From: M55B167 sp046482825
GTDB taxonomy: Bacteria > Verrucomicrobiota > Kiritimatiellia > RFP12 > UBA1067
Direction of reading: 5' to 3'
Assembly (NCBI GenBank): GCA_046482825.1
Contig: JAWOEI010000024.1
Location: 1 to 51,178, forward strand
Length of the DNA stretch: 51,178 bases
The notes under the pieces were generated by a model that worked only from the letters and a program-made list of their open reading frames with translations, had not been told where the DNA came from and did no database searches. The position numbers and the translations under genes were made by a program. Positions within the stretch are counted from its first letter, which is position 1; each line of letters begins with the position of its first letter. Below, piece by piece: positions 43,838-51,178 of this stretch.

Positions 43838-44992
43838 TCAGCTCTCCGGAATGCTTTTCACCCATTCTTCGTAGGCGGCTTTGTCGGCATCAGCCGGATC
43901 CAGCATAGATATATAGTGCTCACCGTATTTCCGCGCTTCAACATATTTTTCCTGCCCGAAAAGAATACGGGCCATAAGATCATACCAGGAAGGATAATCG
44001 GGAGTACGGGCTATTGCCTTGTCAAGCAGAGCCAGACCTTCGGAATAGCGTTTCAGCTGCAGTGCAATAGTTACTGCCCTTGCATAGCTGTCGCGGTGGT
44101 CGGGATTGATTTCAACTGCTTTTTTAAAAGCCTTGAGTGCTTCACGACTATTATTGAGTTTCTGCCAGGCCATGGCCCGTCCGTATGCAGCACTGAACGC
44201 AAAAGGATCTGCACGTAGTGCGGCATCATAAGATTTTATCGCATCACGGTAATTCTTTTCGGTCTGATGTACAACACCTTCCCTTAGCAGTTTAAAGGCT
44301 TTTTCTGCATCGCGTTTGATTTTTACCTTGGCATCTTTTCGTGCAAGATTGTCGCGCAGACGTTTAATATGTTTTTCAGCCTTATCGAAATGAGCATCAT
44401 CTTCATCGGCAAATTCAATAAACTTTTCGAAATAATGAAGCGCTTCCTCCAAAAAACCGAACTTGTCTCTGTACAAAGTGGCCAGATTGTAATAAGCAGG
44501 GGCGTAACTGCGATCACAATCAAGTGCACGGATAAGATATAAACGCGCGGTCCTCTTATTCTTGAGTCCGCTTTCCGCCAAAGCCATTGATGTAAACAGA
44601 ACCGCTCTCTTGTTCGCATCATCCGCCATTTCAAGAACAAGTCCATAGTATTTACGAGCTGAATCCAGCTCGTTTTTGTGATAAGCGATCTGCCCGCAGC
44701 AAATAAGAGATTCATAATGTGTCGGATTAAGATCAAGCGTTTTATTTAAAGCATCAAGCGCTTTATCCATATCACCCAGGTGAAGATAAGAAAGTCCGAG
44801 AGTGTAATAAAGCTCTTCGGAATTTTTGATCTCCTTTGATGCTTTAGTAAGCAGATGTATGGCTTTTGAATAATCTTCCCGCTCAAATCCGGCCAATCCC
44901 TTTTTCAAAAGGCTCTCCGGTGCCCCCGAACCGCATCCACACAGAAGGGACAAACTTAACAGCGCAATGCTGGTTAATGACAATTTTACCAT
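43838..44992 (-). CDS. TPR-repeat lipoprotein
   Basis: A 384-residue exported protein. The signal ends LLCGCG (lipobox Cys about 19 or 21), so it is probably lipid-anchored. Nearly the whole mature part is tetratricopeptide repeats: LLKKGLAGFEREDYSKAIHL, LYYTLGLSYLHLGDMDKALDALNKTLDLNP, APAYYNLATLYRDKFGFLEEALHYFEK (each quoted in part), AFSAAYGRAMAWQKLNNSREALKAF, about nine in all with a charged helical stretch near 205-240. It would scaffold envelope protein interactions. GAGGAA precedes the ATG. It is the first gene of the unit with the sigma and anti-sigma genes. Confidence 0.85.
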   Translation of the reverse strand: MVKLSLTSIALLSLSLLCGCGSGAPESLLKKGLAGFEREDYSKAIHLLTKASKEIKNSEELYYTLGLSYLHLGDMDKALDALNKTLDLNPTHYESLICCGQIAYHKNELDSARKYYGLVLEMADDANKRAVLFTSMALAESGLKNKRTARLYLIRALDCDRSYAPAYYNLATLYRDKFGFLEEALHYFEKFIEFADEDDAHFDKAEKHIKRLRDNLARKDAKVKIKRDAEKAFKLLREGVVHQTEKNYRDAIKSYDAALRADPFAFSAAYGRAMAWQKLNNSREALKAFKKAVEINPDHRDSYARAVTIALQLKRYSEGLALLDKAIARTPDYPSWYDLMARILFGQEKYVEARKYGEHYISMLDPADADKAAYEEWVKSIPES

Positions 44993-45047
44993 GATAATTA
45001 TTCCTCAGTTTCATCATTCACAATAACTCGATTTCATGCCTGAATTT

Positions 45048-48000
45048 TCAATGCCGTGAACAGGTTGAAATTTTTGAAAGCACAAACTCATATTTCCATT
45101 CCTTATCCGAGGCGAACTGATATTCCGGCCAGGGTTGCGCGCCCCAGCTGTTCTCACCCCCTACTCCCATCTGTCCGTAGTCTATATGAACGACATAATT
45201 GCCGCAACGGTTCAGTTCATAGGGATGGCTGCGAATTGACAGCTCTCTGATCGTATAAGGCAGAATACTGAAATTAATCAGAGGATAACCGCTGACACGA
45301 ATACCCTTTCCGTCAGCATATGCAAACTCGACATAATATGTATCTGTCCGGTTGCCGCTTTCCTGCGGTTCAACGTAAGGAAAAAAGAAATCATCAGCGT
45401 TAAGAGAATATCTGCCGACAAACGAAGCTCTTTTGCGGTCGCTGTAATTTTCTCCTGGTCCGCGCCCCAGCCATGTAACCCTGTTAAAAGCCGGCGGAAT
45501 CTGCATTTTCATTCCCACACGCGGAATGGACGGTAGTTTTCGGCCCTTAGGACTTACAGTAAGGGAAACACGAACATCACCCCCCTGTCTGAATGTATAA
45601 CTGATTTCTCCGCTACTTTCATCCGCATCCGGCAACGCAAAGGAAATTTCGATTCTCCTATTACCATCAGTATCATTTTTAATTGAGATATCGCGGATAA
45701 CACGCTCAGCCGCGGCGTTCTTCCAGCAGGCATGACGCTCAGCCATGCCATTCCCTCGGTCATTATCAGTAGGTGCACGCCAGAATTCCGGTTCCAGAGG
45801 ACTTCTGAGCAATTCCACACCATCTACATTCCAGGAAATCAGCGCTCCGTCAATTCTGCTTACAACAGCACTGAAACCCTCACCTTTAATTTCTATTTTA
45901 TCTTCGTGTTCCATCATAGCAGGGATACTCGTATCCCGTCCAGAACTCCATACCTCAGCGGTTGTTGCATCCGGTAGCAAAATCTGGTCTTTTGCAACGC
46001 AAAAACCTTTTTCAGCCCACGAGGTGTCGTTTTCAAGAACAAAACTGAAATTCCAGCTCGCTACAAGCGGTTTACGTACAGGATTATGCAGTATATCACC
46101 CGGCAGTTTAACTTCTGTTGATTCCCGCGGAGGCACATCCAGATTACCAAGCGAACCTTCAGACAAAATGATGCCATCCTCTTCATAGCGCCATAGACAC
46201 TCGTATTCTTTCAGATTCGTAAAAAAGTTATCGTTCTCAATTATGAACACTCCTTTGCCAGCATCAATCTCTTTTACAAATGCAGGTTGATAGCACCAGC
46301 GCACCTCGGCAATCTGGGGTGTGGGTCTTCTGTCAGCTTGAAAAAGACCGTTGCAACAGAAATTATCGTCATTGGGATAATCCCCGTAATCTCCGCCATA
46401 GGCCCAGAACCATCGCGGCTGTCCCAACTTCACCTGCTCCGAAGGAATGCTTCCGCGTAAACCCTGATCAACGAAATCCCATACAAAAGCCCCCTGCAGA
46501 TTATCGTATTCTCGTATCACACGCCAATAATCACTGACATTACCTGATGAATTACCCATTGCGTGGGAATATTCACACAGGACAACCGGCACACGTTTTG
46601 AGCTGTCTTTACCGTATTTCTCAAGAGACGCCACAGACATATACATCTGATCCTCTGTATCAGCAGGCCCATTGCGCTGATTCTGTATAGGACGGCCGGG
46701 ATCACGGGAACGGATCATATTATACGCCTCTGCAAAAAAATCAGACTCCACATTATTTTCATTGCCGATAGACCAGATAACCACGCTGGGATGGTTTTTA
46801 TCGCGTTCCACCATACCCTTTTCACGGTCAAGGGCGGCATTGCGGAAAGCCGGATCTATAACCGGGTTACGCGAACGATTCATCAAACCATGTGTTTCAA
46901 GATTTGCCTCATCCATAACGTAAAGTCCATACTCATCACAGAGATCATACCAACGAGGATCATCAGGATAATGTGATGTCCGCACAGCATTTATATTATT
47001 ACGTTTCATCAGAAGGATGTCTTCACGCATGCGTTCAGGAGAAACAGCATAACCCCTGTCAGGATCCATCTCGTGCCGGTTCACACCTTTGAACAGAACC
47101 GGCTTGCCATTCACAACTATCCGTCTGTCCTTCAAGGCAACCGTACGAAACCCAACTTTCCAGGGAATCGACTCCAACACATTGCCTTTATCATCTTTCA
47201 GTGTCAGTATAAGCGTGTAAAGATCCGGTTTTTCCGCAGACCACAGACGCGGCGATTCCACATCCATATTGAGTTCAAATCTTTTGTTTATAACCATACA
47301 TCTGTTATCAGCCGCCTTTTTACCCTTGAAGCTGTGTGGAAAAAGTTCAGCCGCAACCTGAAAGCCATTTGTACTGCTTTGTATTTCACCGGTGACTTTG
47401 AGGTTCCATATACCGTCATAAACATCGGGCACTGCCGGAATTGTCTGTACAAAATAATCCTCAATATGCGATTTGGGAACAGCCCAGAGATAAACCGGTC
47501 TGTAAAGTCCGGAAAAACGCCAGAAATCCTGATCTTCCATGTAGGAGCCGTCACTTATACGGTAAACTGCAACAGCCAGCACATTCTCACCTCTGGTAAG
47601 ATACGGAGTAAGGTCAAAAGAAGCACCCTGACGCCCATCCTCCGCGTACCCCAGACGAATACCGTTAAGCCATACATACATGGCTGACGAAAACCCGTCG
47701 AATCTAAGAAAAACCCTGCGACTGGCCCATGTTTGCGGCAGGATAAAAGAACGTCTGTAAGAACTTACAGCATTCCTTTCAGCAAAAGTCGTATATTTCG
47801 GATCAGGATCTCTCATAACAAAAGGAGGATCAACTTTGAAATAATACCCGATATTTTTGTACAGAGGCGTACCGAAGCCCTGCATTTCCACACATCCGGG
47901 AACTTCTATCTCCTGCCAGCGCTTTACCGAAAACCACGGCTGGCAGAAATCTTTCCTCCGTTTATCAGGGTGGCTCACCCACTGAAACTTCCATTTTCCA

Positions 48001-48635
48001 TCCAGCGGCATAAACCAGGGCGAATCCTCTCGGGTTTCCGCACGACGAGCCGATTTCACGTCATCATAAACCATCATTGAAGTTGTCGAGCGTTCAGTCC
48101 CCACTCTGAAAACACGTGGATTTTCCCATTCCGGCAGGCTTTCGTAAATTTCAGGATTATAAACCGCCTCCGGCTTAAGATATTTTTCACTGTGTACAAA
48201 GGCTGTTTCCAGCCAGACACCCTCTGAGTCAGGTACACCTGATGCGGCAAGTCTAACAAGCTTTACATCGTCCAGCCGAACATCGAATTTCTGCAACACA
48301 TCGCCGGGAGCCGATACTTTGCTACGCCAGAGAATACGCGAATCACCGTAAACCGTAAAAAGCATCTCGCCTTTGCCGGAAGCAAAAACTCCGACGCGCC
48401 CTTTCAGGCGTTCAGATTTTCCCGCCAGAAAACACATATCAGATCCGCCTGTCACCGCAACGCCTTTTGCATACTCATTTCCGTTCAGCTTTATCTTTTT
48501 GCCGTCCGCAGTTCTGTTTATTGAGATAACATGTCCTCTGCTTCTGACCCTGGCAACATCCAGACTGGAAATAAATATATCCTCTGCGCCGCAACTTAAT
48601 GAAGACAACAGAAATATAACAAATAAATTTTTCAT
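45048..48635 (-). CDS. NPCBM-domain GH2 beta-galactosidase
   Basis: A 1195-residue exported glycosidase. ATG at 48635 with AGAGG upstream opens a signal peptide (NLFVIFLLSSLSCGAE). Residues about 20-150 are an NPCBM-like module (KIKLNGNEYAKGVAVTGGSDMCF, RLKGRVGVFA), then a linker, then the five-domain LacZ fold: jelly roll (SWRRS-like region with SYRRSFILPQTWASRRVFLRFDG), Ig domains, the barrel with acid/base Glu626 (WSIGNEN) and nucleophile Glu688 (LCEYSHAMGNSSG), and the C-terminal small-chain domain (TWLGRGPGENYSDRK). It should release terminal beta-galactose, probably outside the cytoplasm. It is 154 bases after cysK on the same strand; the genes are not obviously linked in function. Confidence 0.92.
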   Translation of the reverse strand: MKNLFVIFLLSSLSCGAEDIFISSLDVARVRSRGHVISINRTADGKKIKLNGNEYAKGVAVTGGSDMCFLAGKSERLKGRVGVFASGKGEMLFTVYGDSRILWRSKVSAPGDVLQKFDVRLDDVKLVRLAASGVPDSEGVWLETAFVHSEKYLKPEAVYNPEIYESLPEWENPRVFRVGTERSTTSMMVYDDVKSARRAETREDSPWFMPLDGKWKFQWVSHPDKRRKDFCQPWFSVKRWQEIEVPGCVEMQGFGTPLYKNIGYYFKVDPPFVMRDPDPKYTTFAERNAVSSYRRSFILPQTWASRRVFLRFDGFSSAMYVWLNGIRLGYAEDGRQGASFDLTPYLTRGENVLAVAVYRISDGSYMEDQDFWRFSGLYRPVYLWAVPKSHIEDYFVQTIPAVPDVYDGIWNLKVTGEIQSSTNGFQVAAELFPHSFKGKKAADNRCMVINKRFELNMDVESPRLWSAEKPDLYTLILTLKDDKGNVLESIPWKVGFRTVALKDRRIVVNGKPVLFKGVNRHEMDPDRGYAVSPERMREDILLMKRNNINAVRTSHYPDDPRWYDLCDEYGLYVMDEANLETHGLMNRSRNPVIDPAFRNAALDREKGMVERDKNHPSVVIWSIGNENNVESDFFAEAYNMIRSRDPGRPIQNQRNGPADTEDQMYMSVASLEKYGKDSSKRVPVVLCEYSHAMGNSSGNVSDYWRVIREYDNLQGAFVWDFVDQGLRGSIPSEQVKLGQPRWFWAYGGDYGDYPNDDNFCCNGLFQADRRPTPQIAEVRWCYQPAFVKEIDAGKGVFIIENDNFFTNLKEYECLWRYEEDGIILSEGSLGNLDVPPRESTEVKLPGDILHNPVRKPLVASWNFSFVLENDTSWAEKGFCVAKDQILLPDATTAEVWSSGRDTSIPAMMEHEDKIEIKGEGFSAVVSRIDGALISWNVDGVELLRSPLEPEFWRAPTDNDRGNGMAERHACWKNAAAERVIRDISIKNDTDGNRRIEISFALPDADESSGEISYTFRQGGDVRVSLTVSPKGRKLPSIPRVGMKMQIPPAFNRVTWLGRGPGENYSDRKRASFVGRYSLNADDFFFPYVEPQESGNRTDTYYVEFAYADGKGIRVSGYPLINFSILPYTIRELSIRSHPYELNRCGNYVVHIDYGQMGVGGENSWGAQPWPEYQFASDKEWKYEFVLSKISTCSRH

Positions 48636-48789
48636 CAGAACCTCTGGCATTTTAAAGGATAACTCGTCTTTCGGCCATCATACCATGAACTACACAACGT
48701 TAAAAAAAATCGGAATCATGCGCAATCTTTCCTGCTTGTACGCCATAGTCCGGAGGACAACGACGGATGCATTCATTCGCAACACGAAA

Positions 48790-49695
48790 CTATATAAGAG
48801 CCGTACTGAAATATCTCTCGGCACGATCCGGCAGAATCGTGACAATATTCTTGTCCTTTCCTATCCTGTGTGCAAACTGGATAGCCGCCCAGATATTCGC
48901 ACCCGAAGACGTACCCGCCAGAGTACCTTCTTTCAGTGTCAGCTGACGGGCGGTCTGGACAGCCTCATCATCTGTAACCGTAATCACATCATCTATCATA
49001 GATACATCCAGAATATCCGGCACAAAACCATCACCTATCCCTTCAATTTTATGAAGGCCCGGCTCATGCCCCAAAAGTGCTGAAACATTGGCCGGTTCAA
49101 CAGCCACCAGCTTGATATCAGGATTCTTTTCTTTAAGGAACCGGCCTACACCGGCCAGCGTTCCCCCACTGCCGACTCCCGCAACAAAGGCATCTACGTG
49201 TCCCTCCATCTGCTGCCATATTTCGGCCGCTGTGCTCAGATAATGAATCTCGGGATTGGCCGGATTGGTGAATTGCCCCGGAATATAAAGATTGGGAATC
49301 TGTTCTTTCAATTCCTCCAGTTTAGACAAACATCCATTCAGACTCTCTTCCGCCGGGGTACAGATAAGTTCTCCTCCGAACGCCTTGATGATTTTACGTC
49401 GTTCTTCACTCATGTTTTCCGGCATCACTATGATAACCCGGTAACCCTTATGTACCCCCACAAATGTAACTCCTATACCGGTATTCCCGGAAGTCGCTTC
49501 CGCTATGACCATACCAGGCTTCAATTCCCCGCTTTTCTCAGCCTTTTCAATCAAGTATTTGGCAACCCGGTCTTTCACGCTGCCTCCCGGATTGAGATAT
49601 TCCGCTTTAGCATAGATGGGAAAGTCCGTTATTTTCTCAAGCCGCAGCAAAGGGGTGTTACCGATTGTATTCAGAATGTTTGTATAGTATTCCAT
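48790..49695 (-). CDS. cysK: Cysteine synthase (O-acetylserine sulfhydrylase)
   Basis: A 301-residue PLP enzyme that makes cysteine from O-acetylserine and sulfide. The PLP Lys is K41 in NPGGSVKDR; ATSGNTGIG binds the substrate carboxyl, and GVGSGGTLAGVGRFLKE binds the cofactor phosphate. The C-terminal LPDRAERYFSTALI is the standard family end and stops at TAG. No ribosome site precedes the ATG at 49695; a possible -10 TATTAT ends about eight bases upstream, so the mRNA may be nearly leaderless. Confidence 0.95.
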   Translation of the reverse strand: MEYYTNILNTIGNTPLLRLEKITDFPIYAKAEYLNPGGSVKDRVAKYLIEKAEKSGELKPGMVIAEATSGNTGIGVTFVGVHKGYRVIIVMPENMSEERRKIIKAFGGELICTPAEESLNGCLSKLEELKEQIPNLYIPGQFTNPANPEIHYLSTAAEIWQQMEGHVDAFVAGVGSGGTLAGVGRFLKEKNPDIKLVAVEPANVSALLGHEPGLHKIEGIGDGFVPDILDVSMIDDVITVTDDEAVQTARQLTLKEGTLAGTSSGANIWAAIQFAHRIGKDKNIVTILPDRAERYFSTALI

Positions 49696-49837
49696 AGGTG
49701 CTTATAATATCCTTACAGAATGGAAAACTCCACAAAAAACAGCCTGAAAACACAGTGCTGATCATACTGCAAATCCATTCCCCTCGAATCAATTCCGATA
49801 ACTCAAGTACTTACCTACAAAAAAAACCTAAACTGCA

Positions 49838-49866
49838 TTGACAACGGAGGGGTGATTCGATAAAGT
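49838..49866 (+). promoter_or_regulatory. tRNA-Phe promoter
   Basis: Consensus -35 TTGACA (49838-49843), 17-base spacer, -10 TAAAGT (49861-49866), 42 bases before the mature tRNA start. Confidence 0.75.
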
Positions 49867-49908
49867 TACGCAAGTTTTTAGCATCCAAGGGTGCAGAATT
49901 TCCGATGT

Positions 49909-49984
<76 letters not shown>

Positions 49985-50726
49985 TTTTTTTACCCTTAAA
50001 CAGTCGTTTTTATTGGGGTTTATTAAGATTTATAATCATTTGCCTGTTCTGGGCATTTCCCGCACTAACACCCAATATCACCCCATTACCTGCACAACAA
50101 GTACCCATGATCCGATATATATACCCATTTTAATTGCTTCCAAAATCAATCTTAATCTAAGATATTTATCTACCAGCCTGATAGTTTGATAGTTATAACT
50201 ATAATCGTAAAACCATTATCTATCACTTTATCAAGATACTCCCCCTGTGAACCCAATGGGACTCCTATGGGTTCCCATAGCTGGGGGCTATCTACGAGGG
50301 GGGGGGGTGATGTGAACACATGGACAAGGTTTATAAATGCAACAAGGGGGTGCGGACCTTTTCGAGCTTTCCCGGTTGAATATACCCAGTCTCAAATTTT
50401 GTTTTTCTGATTAGAGCTATACAAGGGTTTGTTTAGTTCCAGCCAGGTCATACAGTCACGATATTTGACGTTCAGGGAGCTTGCTTACGCTTTGGGGATA
50501 ATGTGGGCGTATATAGATGCCGGCCAGCAGGCGCCCTGTGTAAAATCCTCAGAGCTGAACGTCCTGAACGACCCTGCTGGTACCGGCGTTGGTCGGTGCA
50601 CAGACCGCCGAATAAAACAAGCCCTCGGCCAACGTCCGAAACGAATCTGCCCCTTCACCGACCATTTAAATGGTAGAAAACAGACATGGTCTTTGTCAAT
50701 AAAATATAATAATGAAATCCTATTAT

Positions 50727-50757
50727 GGGCGCATCTGCGATTATGTTGCGCAACATA
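50727..50757 (-). repeat. Dispersed intergenic palindromic repeat, second copy
   Basis: Bases 50727-50748 are the exact reverse complement of 32985-33006 (22 bases), and the match continues eight more bases after a two-base indel. This copy contains a perfect 16-base palindrome, TATGTTGCGCAACATA (50742-50757). Confidence 0.85.
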
Positions 50758-50783
50758 CGCGTTGCGTCAAATAAAAATGATAA

Positions 50784-50819
50784 TTGACAAAAGGCACAAA
50801 TGTACGCTATCCTGTACAT
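50784..50819 (+). promoter_or_regulatory. Promoter and operator of the terminal antitoxin gene
   Basis: -35 TTGACA (50784-50789), 18 bases, weak -10 TATCCT (50808-50813). An inverted repeat ATGTAC / GTACAT (50800-50805, 50814-50819) straddles the -10 and fits antitoxin autorepression. The ATG follows at 50823, leaving almost no leader. Confidence 0.6.
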
Positions 50820-50822
50820 ATT

Positions 50823-51178
50823 ATGAATGCAATAACATATACAGAAGCACGAGAAACACTTTCAGACACAATGAACAGAGTGTGTGAGGATCACAACCCT
50901 GTAGTAATTACCAAGCGGCGTAACACAGCTGTTGTTATGATGGCACTTGATGACTACGAAGCACTTGTTGAAACATCCTACCTTTTTAGAAGCCCACGTA
51001 ATGCTCAAAGGTTGCTGGAGTCAATCCAGCAGCCTTTGAGCATTACGTGGACTTCTCAAAAGGTAGGATGTTTCAACAAGTGCTTCGTAGTCATCAAGTG
51101 CCATCATAACAACAGCTGTGTTACGCCGCTTGGTAATTACTACAGGGTTGTGATCCTCACACACTCTGTTCATTGTGT
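50823..51178 (+). CDS. YefM-type antitoxin, truncated by the fold-back at the sequence end
   Basis: The first 65 or so codons are a clear YefM/RelB-like antitoxin: NAITYTEARETLSDTMNRV, then VVITKRRNTAVVMMALDDYEAL and SYLFRSPRNAQRLLESI. From about 51019 the sequence is the reverse complement of its own start, so the remaining open frame to the window end is not real protein. A toxin gene (YoeB-type in related loci) would be expected next and is missing. Confidence 0.7.
   Translation, partial: MNAITYTEARETLSDTMNRVCEDHNPVVITKRRNTAVVMMALDDYEALVETSYLFRSPRNAQRLLESIQQPLSITWTSQKVGCFNKCFVVIKCHHNNSCVTPLGNYYRVVILTHSVHC
50866..51178. repeat. Long terminal inverted repeat (fold-back), centre 51022
   Basis: Left arm 50866-51021 and right arm 51023-51178 are reverse complements over 156 bases with about four mismatches, and the pairing runs to the last base. 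This pattern at a sequence end points to a chimeric or hairpin read in assembly, though a true inverted duplication cannot be excluded. Confidence 0.95.

Larger units (their letters stand above)
49985..50822. other. Palindrome-rich region without a supported gene
   Basis: About 840 bases. Seen in it: a 14-base palindrome ATAGTTATAACTAT (50189-50202); a near-palindrome CTATGGG-TT-CCCATAG (50265-50280); a run of ten G (50298-50307); interleaved inverted repeats GACGTTCAG/CTGAACGTC (50467-50475, 50555-50563) and CCAGCAGG/CCTGCTGG (50524-50531, 50573-50580); and a copy of the dispersed repeat with the 16-base palindrome at 50742-50757. The frames open here have no family likeness. Confidence 0.55.

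Noticed and set aside
50429..50887. 152-codon frame in the right-hand gene-free region
   Set aside because: It runs through the dispersed repeat, the promoter and the antitoxin start in another frame; no family features.

Overview
The window looks like a bacterial chromosome segment from the Planctomycetes-Verrucomicrobia-Lentisphaerae group; Kiritimatiellota or Lentisphaerota is my best guess. That is inference from gene content: autotransporter-type beta-strand-repeat proteins, LamG-like secreted proteins, GH97 and GH2 glycosidases, PUFA/PKS-like lipid synthase genes and a DUF2723-like membrane protein with TPR repeats. Stop codons are mostly TGA and TAA; TAG ends cysK and the sigma-factor gene, so TAG is a real stop here. 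The sequence ends in a fold-back palindrome, so the right edge is probably a contig end.

Layout. 0-3 kb: a metal-efflux pair, a TolC-like lipoprotein and a CusB-like adaptor interrupted by an in-frame amber codon, behind a promoter with an abutting palindromic operator. 3-7 kb: a GH97 glycosidase, a YrbL-like kinase-fold protein and an outer-membrane barrel. 7.1-9.2 kb: a fused ketosynthase plus chain-length-factor-like protein. 9.3-23.6 kb: a sugar-use island with two secreted surface proteins, an L-xylulokinase-like FGGY kinase, two SDRs, a zinc dehydrogenase, deoxyribose-phosphate aldolase, a secreted SMP-30-like propeller, a secreted FAD oxidoreductase fused to a propeller, and a DeoR-type regulator. 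No transporter is present. Downstream of the regulator lies an exact 54-bp copy of an internal piece of one SDR gene, oriented so that read-through RNA would be antisense to the SDR mRNA.

23.6-34.8 kb is mostly core: a small membrane protein, lipB, rpsT, trxA, a large membrane/TPR protein, tsaD, a CtpA-type protease, a secreted protein, a PhnP-like hydrolase and panB. 34.8-39.6 kb: a two-gene PKS-like operon whose KS, AT and DH domains have each lost catalytic residues by eye alignment, while its C-terminal phosphopantetheinyl transferase looks intact; no acyl carrier protein is visible. 39.6-41.9 kb: a Phd-PIN toxin-antitoxin pair translationally coupled to a DUF445 gene. 42-45 kb: a TPR lipoprotein, an ECF sigma factor and a probable anti-sigma factor with an extracytoplasmic prenyltransferase/squalene-cyclase-like toroid. 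45-49.7 kb: an NPCBM-GH2 beta-galactosidase and cysK. 49.9 kb: tRNA-Phe. The last 1.2 kb is a palindrome-rich region without a supported gene, then a YefM-type antitoxin start running into the fold-back.

The points most worth following are the eroded PKS operon with its live-looking PPTase, the 54-bp antisense duplication, the toroid anti-sigma factor, and the three-copy module plus shared C-terminal tail of the secreted proteins. All family assignments are by eye from motifs; no database search was run.
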